64,000 nucleotides of DNA from Rhynchopus euleeides. Taxonomy: Eukaryota; Euglenozoa; Diplonemea; Diplonemida; Diplonemidae. The position numbers and the translations under genes were made by a program. The stretch spans positions 620,001-684,000 of the forward strand of contig OY723267.1 of assembly GCA_963210315.1 (NCBI GenBank). The letters are read 5' to 3'. Shown one piece after another: positions 42,945 through 54,622 of this stretch. Position 1 is the stretch's first letter. Every line of letters starts with the position of its first letter. The notes beneath the pieces are model-generated. The model had not been told where the DNA came from and did not search any database. It was given only the letters and a program-made list of their open reading frames with translations.

Positions 42945-44892
42945 GAAACGTTAGCAGCGCCCTGCAGGGTGGTGTGGCTCTGTGTGTGTGTTGCAACCAA
43001 TCAGGAGGCATGCGCCCGCTCAGCGTGGTGCATGGTCATAAAGATGATTCTCATCAGGCACAGAATTGACAGGATGTGGGAAATGCCGGTGTTGGGGAAC
43101 CGGGCAACGGGGCAGGGGGAGGGTGCCAGGCCTGTCGCTAACTTTTCGATTTTGGAGATTTGGTGGGTTGACGCTCCTGTTTTGGGGGGGGAATCAGGGG
43201 GGAAAACACTAGGGGGCAATTTTTCTCGCGCGCGCTCGTGTTGTTGCCTAATTTTCCCGTCGGTGGACCACTAGGTGGGCACGGTGTGAGGCGCTGGGTT
43301 CCTTCCGTGGTTCCTCTCCCGCTCGCGCCATCCTCGGGTGGAGGAAACCCAAATAATGGCTTTCGGGACCATGATTTCGACGCTACCCCCTGATGTGCCA
43401 CGGCCGTTGAAGCGCAAGGACTTGGTTACTAGACGGGCGCGCGAGATGGGGGGTCTGGGGGCAGAGCCCCCCAGCCGACGGAGGCCACGGTAGTGAACAT
43501 CTGTTCATTGTGGGCGTACAGGTTCTGTGTGAGTTGGCTGCGTCCCCCTGAGGCTACTGGAGTGGTTGAATTCCCTGACCTGGTGGTAATCGAATGACTT
43601 GAGTACGAGACATGCACCACAGGGGGGTCTGGGGGGCGGAGCCCCCCAGCCGCCGGAGGCCACGGTAGTGAGCATCTGTTCCTGCATAACCATACTCTCT
43701 TCGACGTCGACCCAGTGAAAGTGGGTTGACGCTGGGTCGACGCTTGGTAAGCATCGACCCAGCGTAATAAATGGGTTGACGCTTGGTCCAGGCTTGAATG
43801 GCAACTCAGTTCCACTGGGTCGACGCTCCAAGCCTCGACCAAGCGTCAACCCAGTTCCACTGGGTCGACGCTGGGTCGACGCTTTTTTATGGGGGGGGGA
43901 ACCAAAAATCACTGGGTCGACGGTCGACGCTTAGCGACATGCCTGGGGGGGGGGGGGGGGGTAAGCTGGGGGGGTTTTTTTTCACAAAAAACTCCGTTAC
44001 TTTTGTTCTTGGATTTGGAAGAGGATGGGGGTAAGCCCGAGGCCCCGATCCTCTCCAACAACCCCACACCCTCCCGCCTCGCCTTGCAAGGGCATGGGGG
44101 GAGGGGGGGCAAAAAAGAAGCCAGTTGGTTTATTTGTGAAAAGAAAAAGAAGAAGGCCACTATGCGAAAGAGAGAGAGAGTTTGAGTCGCGGTGCGTTTG
44201 GTATATCTCGTGGTAAATCCCGCAGCGAAAAGAACGGGTTATCACGGTGACCCGTCCATCACAGCAGCCCCATCGCATGCTTGCTGCGTGCCACATGAAG
44301 AGGGTCCCTTTCAGACGAAGTGCATGAGGGGGGGGGGTCCAGGCTCAGCAGCAATTGCAGAGGTTGCCGATGAGCTGTCCCCCCCCCCCCCATTGCACGG
44401 CGGTGGAGAGCGGCAGTGAAGAATTATATCAAGCTACAACGTTGACACCCCCCCCTTCGCCCGCGGGGTGAATAAGGGGTGGGGGGAAAGGTTGAATAAA
44501 AAGGTAAAAAGGGGAAGGACGCAAGAAACACGTTGCAAATTTATGATCACACAGCACATGGCCGCGCATGGCACGCACACCACACTCTCTCTCTGGGGGC
44601 AACGCCCCCCAGGGATCGCGGCAACTCCAGACACGCGCTTACAGCCCCTGCACTCCTGGAAAGTGAGGTATGCTGCTCGCAATGCCCAAGCCGCCGCAGT
44701 GGCTGCCAATATAACCACCCCCGCGACTCCTATGCCTTCTGTAAGGTTCACCACCACAGCTTTCGACCCCCCCCCCCTATCCGGCGCCCCCTATCGGGTT
44801 ATATATTTTACTCGATGCGATAGACCTCTCTCGGCCCACACCCATCGCCACCAACCCTACCCCTCCATCCCACCCCCACCGCCGCGACCCCC
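42945..44892. repeat. Repeat-rich intergenic region
   Basis: It contains the empty site and dispersed repeat R (43121-43290). A pair of 60-bp direct repeats with GGGGTCTGGGGGCNGAGCCC lies at about 43446-43504 and 43623-43682. From 43705 to 43925 there is a mixed-orientation array of TGGGTCGACGC/GCGTCAACCCA words. A GA-rich stretch is at 44168-44180, with G-runs at 43945-43975 and 44326-44338. No gene was recognised. Confidence 0.6.
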
Positions 44893-47800
44893 TCAGAGCT
44901 TGCTCTGAGACATGACCATCTTCTCCAGGTCGCGGTAGCGGGGCAGCATGTTGGTGTAGGTGTAGGTGTGCTGGGAGCGGGGGGAGGCACACAGTTCGAA
45001 GGTCTGCTGGGAGGCAACCATGTCGCTGTAGAGCTGGGTGCTGTCGGCGTGGACGAGGCCTCGTGCGAGCATGGTGTGGCCGTGCACGGCACGGAGGGCT
45101 GCGCCGAAGGCTGCGCTGTTTGCAGCACCCTTCACATCCTTGTAGACAGGGCAGCCGAAGACATCTGCAAGCACCTGCAGGATGGAGGCGTTGCGCGAGC
45201 CGCCACCCGTCACGAAGATGCGGCTGTTGGGGTTGACGACAAGCCCCAGCTCGGCGCAGTGGAGGCGCATCGAGAGGAACTGCCCTTCCACCACAGCGCG
45301 CACGTGTTCCTTGCTTCCCAGCACCACCTTGCGCCCCTCCTTGTCGAAGGTGTGCACGCCGTGCCCCCCCTGCGGGATGATCTCGCGTGTGAGGAAGTAG
45401 TACCCGATCTTGCCGTCGTTGCCGATGGGGGTGTCGCGCAGGGCGCGTTCGAACACAGCCCAGTCGGGGCCGACGTGTTCGTCGCGGATCTTCTCGCGGG
45501 TGAGGGAGCCGTTGGAGTAGCACAGCATCGCCATGTAGCTGCCCTCGATGATGGGGTGTGCGAAGACGTGGCCCACGCCGCTGGGGGTGGCGCTGTGGAG
45601 GGTGGCGAAGATGGTGTCGCTGGTGCCCATGCTGACGGCGATGTCGGACCCCGTCAGCTTGAGCCCGATGAGGGCGTTGTTGTTGTCGCCCGAGAAGGCG
45701 ATGACGCTGCAGGAGGCGGGGATGCCGAAGCGGCGGGTGAAGTACCCCGAGACCTGCCCGACGCAGGTGAAGCTCTCCACCACCTCGCCCAGGCGTGCCG
45801 AGAGGTTGTACTCGCCGGATGTGTAACGGGAGGCGGTGTGTGCGAGAAGCTCAGGCGACCAGGTGCGGCTCTTGATGTCCAGAAGGTTCATCCCAGACCC
45901 GTCCGACACATCGATGGGGGCGTAACCCCCCGTCAGGACGGAGGCGAGGAAGGAGCTGATGAGGGAGATGCGTTCGCACTCCTGCATCTTGCGCGGCTCG
46001 TCGTGCAGCAGCTTGGCGATCTGGTTTCCGGTGAAGCGCTCGAAGGCGCGCGATCCGGAGATGCTGGCGACCTTCTGGGCACCGCCGGCATCGCTCTCGA
46101 GGTGCAGGCACTCGCGGGTGGTGGAGGAGTCCATCCACACAGGGGAGTCGGGCACCACGAAGCTGTCTGCGAGCTGCGACGTGAGGGTGTGCCGCCCGTC
46201 CAGGGCCTGCAGCTTTGCAAGGGCGCCGTTGCGCCAGTAGACACTCCCGTGCTGCTGCGCTGAACCGCTGATGGCAACGACACGGTCCAGTGGGGCACCC
46301 TGCACCACGAGCTGCGACAGACACCTCTCGAGCGCTTCAACCCACATCAGCGTGGGCCCAGTCACCTTGCTCCTGTGTGGGCGTGTGTTGGTTCCAAAGG
46401 CGCTGATGGGCGAAGCACAGCCACGGCAGCCTGCATGCTGTGAGGGCTGCTGGTGTCATACCCGTTGATGTGGAACCCTCCCGTCGTGCGATACTGCGGC
46501 AGCTCCTTGTCGAAGGACACTGTGCTCTCAGCAACAGGCTCCAGGGCGCCATCGACGATGAACAGTTTCTGCAGGGGTGTTGGATTGTTGATGAAGCGAC
46601 TTGGGTCGCAAACAGGGAACCGTGCAAACGGGCACTCTGGGACTGGACTGTCCCCAAACAGACAGGTCCACCCTCGCTCAGCACAGGAACACGGGACCTA
46701 CGGGGAACCGTGCAAACGGGTACTCTGGGACTGGGCTGTCCCCAATCATACAGGCCTCGCTCAGCACAAGAACACGGGATATACGGTCGCTCACTTCAAG
46801 CACTGTTTTCAAGATGCTCGAGGGGAAGCAAAAGTCGGATCGTAGGCGAAGGCAACGCATAGGAGTAACACTTAAAGCTGTAGTAACGCTCAATACGTGT
46901 CGGGGAATCCCCTCAGACACCTGCAGACCGATCAGGTATTTGGGCGTTATAAGGCGTGACACTTCACCAACGACACGTCACAACGTGGCCGCAGACCGAT
47001 CAGGTATTGGTGTGCCGCTGAGGCACGGTATCGGTCACTTCGGAGATCAGAGACTCTAGTCTTTTGTGCTTTGAACATCATGTGGCCTGAAGGCGGTTTG
47101 CATCGCCGGATCTCCCTCCTGAAGGGCAGCGTGGAAGGACGCACGTGTGCATGTGACTCAGTCTCGACCTATTCTTTAAAGTATGCTCACCTTCCCTTGA
47201 GGGAATACACAGAGATTCCTAATGTGTAATGTCATCACAGCCACCACACAGCGTGACACTTCATCAACTACACGTCACAACCTGGCTGCAGACCGATCAG
47301 GTATTGGTGTGCCGCTGAGGCACGGTATCGGTCACTTCGGAGATCAGAGACTCTAGTCTTTTGTGCTTTGAGCATCATGTGGTCTGAAGGCAAGTTGCAT
47401 TGACGTGTGATGCACAGTAAACAAAAGGGGCATATGCCAGACACGTGAATACACGCGCGCATGTGACTCAGTCTCGACCTATTCTTTAAAGTATGCTCAC
47501 CTTCCCTTGAGGGAATACACAGAGATTCCTTATGTATAATGTCATCACAGGACAGGTGCACGAATCAATCAACTGTGACGCGCTATGTATCGGATACCAA
47601 GCTTTGTAGGCAACAGCGAAATTTGCAACGAGGTGGATCTCGGGGACCATCCACCTGCCAGGGGGCACAATCCTCGACGAAGCGTTTGCCGCCCTCCAAT
47701 TGCGGATCCTCTACGGCTAGGGTGGGCGGGAATACCCCAGCGGAAGTTGCAGACCGATCAGGTATGGTGTGCCGCTGAGGCACGATATCGGTCACTTCGG

Positions 47801-50145
47801 AGATCAGAGACTCTAGTCTTTTGTGCTTTGAACATCATGTGGCCTGAAGGGCAGAACAGTTTGCACCGACGCACAGTAAGAGAAGGGCAGGTGACGCGAT
47901 GGGAGAAGGGCATGTGACTCAGTCTCGACCTATTCTTTAAAGTATGCTCACCTTCCCTTGAGGGAATACACAGAGATTCCTTATGTGTAATGTCATCACA
48001 GCCACCACACAGTGACACTTCACCGACACGTCACAACGTGGCTGCAGACCGATCAGGTATTGGTGTGCCGCTGAGGCACGGTATCGGTCACTTCGGAGAT
48101 CAGAGACTCTAGTCTTTTGTGCTTTGAACATCATGTGGCCTGAAGGGCAGAACAGTTTGCACCGACGCACAGTAAGAGAAGGGCAGGTGACGCGATGGGA
48201 GAAGGGCATGTGACTCAGTCTCGACCTATTCTTTAAAGTATGCTCACCTTCCCTTGAGGGAATACACAGAGATTCCTTATGTGTAATGTCATCACAGCCA
48301 CCACACAGTGACACTTCACCGACACGTCACAACGTGGCTGCAGACCGATCAGGTATTGGTGTGCCGCTGAGGCACGGTATCGGTCACTTCGGAGATCAGA
48401 GACTCTAGTCTTTTGTGCTTTGAGCATCATGTGGTCTGAAGGCAAGTTGCATTGACGTGTGATGCACAGTAAACAAAAGGGGCATATGCCAGACACGTGA
48501 ATACACGCGCGCATGTGACTCAGTCTCGACCTATTCTTTAAAGTATGCTCACCTTCCCTTGAGGGAATACACAGAGATTCCTTATGTATAATGTCATCAC
48601 AGGACAGGTGCACGAATCAATCAACTCTGACGCGCTATGTATCGGATACCAAGCTTTGTAGGCAACAGCGAAATTTGCAACGAGGTGGATCTCGGGGACC
48701 ATCCACCTGCCAGGGGGCACAATCCTCGACGAAGCGTTTGCCGCCCTCCAATTGCGGATCCTCTACGGCTAGGGTGGGCGGGAATACCCCAGCGGAAGTT
48801 GCAGACCGATCAGGTATGGTGTGCCGCTGAGGCACGATATCGGTCACTTCGGAGATCAGAGACTCTAGTCTTTTGTGCTTTGAACATCATGTGGCCTGAA
48901 GGGCAGAACAGTTTGCACCGACGCACAGTAAGAGAAGGGCAGGTGACGCGATGGGAGAAGGGCATGTGACTCAGTCTCGACCTATTCTTTAAAGTATGCT
49001 CACCTTCCCTTGAGGGAATACACAGAGATTCCTTATGTGTAATGTCATCACAGCCACCACACAGTGACACTTCACCGACACGTCACAACGTGGCTGCAGA
49101 CCGATCAGGTATTGGTGTGCCGCTGAGGCACGGTATCGGTCACTTCGGAGATCAGAGACTCTAGTCTTTTGTGCTTTGAACATCATGTGGCCTGAAGGGC
49201 AGAACAGTTTGCACCGACGCACAGTAAGAGAAGGGCAGGTGACGCGATGGGAGAAGGGCATGTGACTCAGTCTCGACCTATTCTTTAAAGTATGCTCACC
49301 TTCCCTTGAGGGAATACACAGAGATTCCTTATGTGTAATGTCATCACAGCCACCACACAGTGACACTTCACCGACACGTCACAACGTGGCTGCAGACCGA
49401 TCAGGTATTGGTGTGCCGCTGAGGCACGGTATCGGTCACTTCGGAGATCAGAGACTCTAGTCTTTTGTGCTTTGAACATCATGTGGCCTGAAGGGCAGAA
49501 CAGTTTGCACCGACGCACAGTAAGAGAAGGGCAGGTGACGCGATGGGAGAAGGGCATGTGACTCAGTCTCGACCTATTCTTTAAAGTATGCTCACCTTCC
49601 CTTGAGGGAATACACAGAGATTCCTTATGTGTAATGTCATCACAGCCACCACACAGTGACACTTCACCGACACGTCACAACGTGGCTGCAGACCGATCAG
49701 GTATTGGTGTGCCGCTGAGGCACGGTATCGGTCACTTCGGAGATCAGAGACTCTAGTCTTTTGTGCTTTGAACATCATGTGGTCTGAAGGGGTTTGCATT
49801 GCCGGATCTCCCTCCTGAAGGGCAGCGTGGAAGGATACACGTGTGCATGTGACTCAGTCTCGACTTATTCTTTAAAGTATGCTCACCTTCCCTTGAGGGA
49901 ATACACAGAGATTCCTAATGTATAATGTCATCACAGCCACCACACAGTGACACTTCACGACAACTCTGACCAGGAACAACCGCAGCCCAAACCAACGGAT
50001 TTCCCACTCCGTCGTCTGCACAGCCAGAGTGGCGCAACTCAAGGATTGTAAACCCTTCGGATGGTGATCCTGGCCACCTGTCCATCCGCAAGCATACCAA
50101 AGACTGCGACCCGAGATCGACCCCAAGGTACAGAGGTCCCGACAT
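44893..50145 (-). CDS. D-xylulose kinase (FGGY family), three exons
   Basis: Phosphorylates D-xylulose to xylulose 5-phosphate for the pentose phosphate pathway. Exons: 50098-50145, 46462-46568 and 44893-46372, giving 544 residues, close to animal and fungal xylulokinases. Exon 1 encodes MSGPLYLGVDLGSQSL, exon 2 KLFIVDGALEPVAEST and following, exon 3 the rest. Landmarks are the N-terminal phosphate loop DLGSQS, SGSAQQHGSVYW, FSGDNNNAL, MGTSDTIFATL and the C-terminal VTGGGSRNASILQVLADVFG nucleotide-binding segment. Both introns begin GTATG; intron 1 (46569-50097, 3529 bp) is full of tandem repeats, intron 2 is 89 bp. The ATG follows a run of 15 C and TGCAG about 75 nt upstream. Confidence 0.92.
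46920..49960. repeat. Tandem ~296-bp structured repeats inside xylulokinase intron 1
   Basis: About ten units share two conserved blocks. Block A (about 95 bp) starts GACCGATCAGGTATTGGTG and contains a GACCGAT/ATCGGTC stem with inner GTGCC/GGCAC. Block B (about 95 bp) starts GTGACTCAGTCTCGACC and contains hairpins TTCCCTTGAGGGAA and TACACA/TGTGTA. The linkers between A and B differ in length and sequence. A 1052-bp higher-order unit is repeated (47539 onward equals 48591 onward). Six more units lie outside the gene at 52310-54150. Confidence 0.92.
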
Positions 50146-50490
50146 CTTGATTGCTGTGCTCCTCTGCTCCAAGCAAGCACGTGTGTAAGACAAACCAGCC
50201 TCCACTGCGGGTTTGCTCTGCAGGGGGGGGGGGGGGGGTTGACGGAGTGAGGTGCGGTTTTGCTGTGCGGCTCAAACAACCCTCAATACACATGCGCACC
50301 ACAACACCAAGAAAAAACCAGCCACACAACAACATGACGATCCGAACCAGGGGGGCGGGGAGGGGTCAACACCGCAGCTCATCCCATCACACCTCTCACC
50401 CCCCCCCTCTACGGGACCGCGAGCAGCACATGCGGCAGCACAGTGCCCCTCCGACACCCCCACCCCACCCCCCCCCCCCCCCTCTCCATC

Positions 50491-52005
50491 TCAAAAGTTG
50501 CGCAACCCCCCTCGGGTCCGATAGGCCAGGTGGGCGGGGAGGGGCATCTTGCGCCTCTCATGGGCTGTGAGGGATACGTTATCAGAGGGCCTGCCCCCGA
50601 GGGGGGCGGTGTCCTCCACGGGGCCGCGCAGCTTGGCATTCAGGAAGCGCCACTCGCCCACCGTGGGGATGCCCAGCACGGACCCACGGGGGGATAGCCT
50701 CTTCCGCTTCGCAGATGAGATCCGGTCCAAACGCCGCACGTCGCCCTGCCTCCTGGCTATCTCGGGATGCACCGCCGCAGCCATCACACCCAGACACGAC
50801 GGGGCAGCCGCGCTGTCGATATCCTCCTGGGGCACCCAGGTCTCCAGAGGCAGCGGCAGCCTCCCCTGCTCCCCCAGCCGCTGCACCCTGTTGTGGTGCT
50901 CCACACACAGCGCGTGCCGCAGCCTCTCCCGCCGGGTCCGCGCCCCCTCTGGGATGTCACGAATCCCGCAGGACGCGCTGGCGGCACCACCATCACCCCC
51001 ACCGCCCCCACCTTCGCCTCCAACCTCCTGCTGCTGCTGCCGGGCTGCACCGCCCCCCAGCCCCCGCAGGTTCAGCAGATCCGGCGTCACGGGTGTGACC
51101 CGCGGGGGTGATGGCGGCGGCACCACGCCCTCCGTGGGGAGCGCAGTGGGCTCCGCAGAGGCTGGCCTCCCCTGCCCCCCCTCTTGCCCTTCCTCCCCCT
51201 CCTGCTGCGGTGGGGCAGAGGCTGGCGGGGCAGAGGCGCACCGCTGTGGCCCGGCGGTGTCCCCGCCCATGCCCCCTGCGCTAGCGCCCCTCTTCGGCAG
51301 CATGCGTGTGACGCATTTGCTGGGCTTGATGAGGGTCCCCGACCCCCGGCACCCCGGGTGGCGTGTCGGGGGCGCCAGGGCATCGACGATGTGCCTGAAG
51401 CTGCACTGCGACATCCCAACGCAGGGGGGCTGGGTAGGGGGGTGGTGGGGATGCTGCTGCTGCTGCTGCGGATCCCCAATCCCCCGGTGGTGCTGCGCAG
51501 AGGGGGCCTTCTGTAGTGCGTCAGGTGCGGTGTGCGCTGCGGCGGAGGCGTAGTCCTCCAGCATGGTGACGACATGGTCCAGATCGATGTCCCGCACCTC
51601 CTCCACAGAGTGGCGGGACCACGCGTTGCTCTCCTTGTCCCGTGCGACGAGGAGGCGCTGCTTCCGCGACTCCCCCTTTGTCAGCGGGTTGCAGTGCAGC
51701 GAAAGCTTCATGGCAGGGGGGATGATCTGCCCCGGAGGCAGCCTGTGCATCAGGTCCTTCATGCGGATGCAGGGCCCCTCAGAGGCGGCCGGGTCTGGCT
51801 TGGCGGCGGAGGCTGTGGCGGCGCGCTTCGCAGGCTTCCGGCGCTGCGCCCTCCGCTGCCGGCGGGCAGGGGAGGCGGGCTGTTCGCCGCAGGCGAGCTC
51901 CTGTGCCTCCTGCTGCTCGCGGATGCACCTTTCGAGGGCCTCTTCATAGGCAACCTTCGCCATGTCCCTCATGTTCTGCGCGGTGCCGGGGTTGAGGATC
52001 CGCAT
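50491..52005 (-). CDS. Hypothetical protein, 504 aa
   Basis: Intact single-exon frame from ATG 52005 (MRILNPGTAQNMRDMAKVAY) to TGA 50491. A basic, Ala/Arg-rich region (RRQRRAQRRKPAKRAA) follows the helical N terminus. Then come a folded-looking segment (MKDLMHRLPPGQIIPPAMKLSLHC through DLDHVVTMLEDYASAA), a Gln/His tract, and long Pro/Gly/Ser-rich linkers separating short conserved-looking motifs (CVGMSQCSFRHIVDAL, LRHALCVEHHNRVQRLG). This layout resembles low-complexity flagellar or cytoskeletal proteins, but no family is recognised. Codon usage (G/C third positions) matches its neighbours. Confidence 0.7.
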   Translation of the reverse strand: MRILNPGTAQNMRDMAKVAYEEALERCIREQQEAQELACGEQPASPARRQRRAQRRKPAKRAATASAAKPDPAASEGPCIRMKDLMHRLPPGQIIPPAMKLSLHCNPLTKGESRKQRLLVARDKESNAWSRHSVEEVRDIDLDHVVTMLEDYASAAAHTAPDALQKAPSAQHHRGIGDPQQQQQHPHHPPTQPPCVGMSQCSFRHIVDALAPPTRHPGCRGSGTLIKPSKCVTRMLPKRGASAGGMGGDTAGPQRCASAPPASAPPQQEGEEGQEGGQGRPASAEPTALPTEGVVPPPSPPRVTPVTPDLLNLRGLGGGAARQQQQEVGGEGGGGGGDGGAASASCGIRDIPEGARTRRERLRHALCVEHHNRVQRLGEQGRLPLPLETWVPQEDIDSAAAPSCLGVMAAAVHPEIARRQGDVRRLDRISSAKRKRLSPRGSVLGIPTVGEWRFLNAKLRGPVEDTAPLGGRPSDNVSLTAHERRKMPLPAHLAYRTRGGLRNF

Positions 52006-52310
52006 GGTGGGGCAATGGGGGTGGTGGGGGTGGGGGTGCTGCGGGTATGTCGGTTCTTTAGGCTGTCACGTATGGGAGGCACTCCTTTGTTTGGAAAAAA
52101 TAAGGAATGCGGGAGTGGAGGAGGAGGAGCGGGGGGGCTAGAGTGCAGCCCCTGGGTCACACATCGTTAAGGTCATCAGGAGGAGGAGGAGGAGGGGTGT
52201 TGTGTAGTGTTGGTGCTGTGTTGGGGGTGTAGGGGGGGTGGTGCATGGGGGTTGTGGTGATGGGGGGGGGGGGGGGGGGTTTGCAGACCCCTTGTGACGT
52301 GTGGTGTTGA
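52006..52310. other. Intergenic, G/C-run rich
   Basis: Contains GGTGGTGGGGGTGGGGGTG and a G-run of about 19 at 52262-52280. It ends at the start of a tandem-repeat block. No gene is seen. Confidence 0.5.
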
Positions 52311-54150
52311 ATAGGGAGACCGATCAGGTATTGGTGTGCCGCTGAGGCACGGTATCGGTCACTTCGGAGATCAGAGACTCTAGTCTTTTGTGCTTTGAAC
52401 ATCATGTGGCCTGAAGGGCAGTTTGCATTCCGCGTAGTGTGGAAGGATGCACGTGTGCAGGTGACTCAGTCTCGACCTATTCTTTAAAATATGCTCACCT
52501 TCCCTTGAGGGAATACACAGAGATTCCTAATGTATAATGTCATCACAGTTACCACACAGCGTGATGATTCGCAACTTCTTTCGCCACCTGTAGGGATGTG
52601 TACTCTCGTTCGTCTTCGTATCCGATTCCCTTGGTGTCCCCATTAGCCTTCCACTCCTGGGCACGACACAGGCGAGCATCCTCCGTGAGGGACATACGAG
52701 AGATGGCCGGGTGGCCCCAACCGCCACTGTGGGACAACTCGTCACAACGTGGCTGCAGACCGATCAGGTATTGGTGTGCCGCTGAGGCACGATATCGGTC
52801 ACTTCGGAGATCAGAGACTCTAGTCTTTTGTGCTTTGAGCATCATGTGGCCTGAAGGGCAGAACAGTTTGCACCGACACACAGTAAGAGAAGGGCAGGTG
52901 ACGCGATGGGAGAAGGGCATGTGACTCAGTCTCGACCTATTCTTTAAAGTATGCTCACCTTCCCATGAGGGAATACACAGAGATTCCTTATGTATAATGT
53001 CATCACAGCCACCACACAGTGTGACACTTCACCAACGACACGTCACAACGTGGCTGCAGACCGATCAGGTATTGGTGTGCCGCTGAGGCACGGTATCAGT
53101 CACTTCGGAGATCAGAGACTCTAGTCTTTTGTGCTTTGAACATCATGTGGTCTGAAGGGGGTTTGCATCGCCTGAAGGGCGAGCCATTTTCTCAACTTTT
53201 GTTTGTGCGCACCTGTGTGTGTATGGGTGTCCATACGTGCGCTGCCAACAGTCTTTTTTACCGTGACCTGAGCAGGTTTTAGCAAAAAAGGACGCACGTG
53301 TGCATGTGACTCAGTCTCGACCTATTCTTTAAAGTATGCTCACCTTCCCTTGCGGGAATACACAGAGATTCCTTATGTATAATGTCATCACAGCCACCAC
53401 ACAGCGTGACACTTCACCAACTACGCGTCACAACGTGGCTGCAGACCGATCAGGTATTGGTGTGCCGCTGAGGCACGGTATCGGTCACTTCGGAGATCAG
53501 AGACTCTAGTCTTTTGTGCTTTGAACATCATGTGGTCTGAAGGGCAGGTTGCATTGACGTGTGATGCACGGTAGGCGAAAGGGGCATATGCCGGACACGT
53601 GAATACGCGCGTGCACGTGACTCAGTCTCGACCTATTCTTTAAAGTATGCTCACCTTCCCTTGAGGGAATACACAGAGATTCCTAATGTGTAATGTCATC
53701 ACAGGACAGGTGCACGAATCAATCTATCTAGATTGTGATGTGTGGTGTTGAATAGGGAGACCGATCAGGTATTGGTGTGCCGCTGAGGCACGGTATCGGT
53801 CACTTCGGAGATCAGAGACTCTAGTCTTTTGTGCTTTGAACATCATGTGGTCTGAAGGGGGTTTGCATTGCCGGATCTCCCTCCTGAAGGGCAGCGTGGA
53901 AAGACGCACGTGTGCATGTGACTCAGTCTCGACCTATTCTTTAAAGTATGCTCACCTTCCCTTGAGGGAATACACAGAGATTCCTAATGTATAATGTCAT
54001 CACAGACACCACACAACGTGACACTTCACCAACTGCACATCACAACGTGGCTGCAGACCGATCAGGTATTGGTGTGCCGCTGAGGCACGGTATCGGTCAC
54101 TTCGGAGATCAGAGACTCTAGTCTTTTGTGCTTTGAACATCATGTGGTGT
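52310..54150. repeat. Second cluster of ~296-bp structured repeats (intergenic)
   Basis: Six units of the same family as in the xylulokinase intron, with block A at about 52318, 52759, 53064, 53446, 53759 and 54057. Spacing is less regular (305-441 bp) because the linkers contain unrelated insertions, for example 53165-53290. Blocks A and B stay nearly identical while linkers diverge. The last unit is truncated after block A. Confidence 0.9.
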
Positions 54151-54622
54151 AGAAGGCAGTTCGTATCGCCGGATCTCCCCGCTGCGCAACACCTCGCTCA
54201 GCAAGCATGAAGAAAATCACATGCGAACCAATGAGTAAATACGTGTTGGGAGGGGTGGGACGGGTGGCGACGCTCACATTCGTTCACTGAGACCCGGATT
54301 ACTCGTTGACACCTGCACCATTACGTGCACAGTGCGCATGGCAACTGGCTGCCTCCATAACTTGCTGCGCGGGAAACCTTTGTTCGATATGTCTACATGA
54401 CGCGGGAAACAAACCTGGGAAGCGGTTAGCAGATCTCCCAAGTGACTTAGACCCACAGCACAACACAACACAGCACAACACACCCACACACACTCTCGTC
54501 ATGGCATATGGAAACATCGTCACACGGGACGCAGCTCACAAAACACCACCCCACCCACCGCTGGCCACTACGGCACATCTGGAACCTGCCCCTCCGGCGT
54601 GACTTGCGAACGCACAGACCTT
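54151..54622. other. Intergenic, no gene seen
   Basis: Between the repeats and the stop codon of the Vma21-like gene. A short CACAACACAACACA run lies near 54456-54482. No other feature is seen. Confidence 0.45.

Noticed and set aside
46920..54150. The ~296-bp repeat as spliced-leader RNA, 5S rRNA, U6 or U4 genes
   Set aside because: It has an ACAGAGA string and a GTATGC after a T/A-rich stretch, but no SL exon, Sm site, 5S or U6 core sequence that I know. Left as an unknown structured repeat.
46920..54150. CRISPR array
   Set aside because: Repeats are about 95 bp, in two blocks, in a eukaryotic intron, and linkers recur; not CRISPR.
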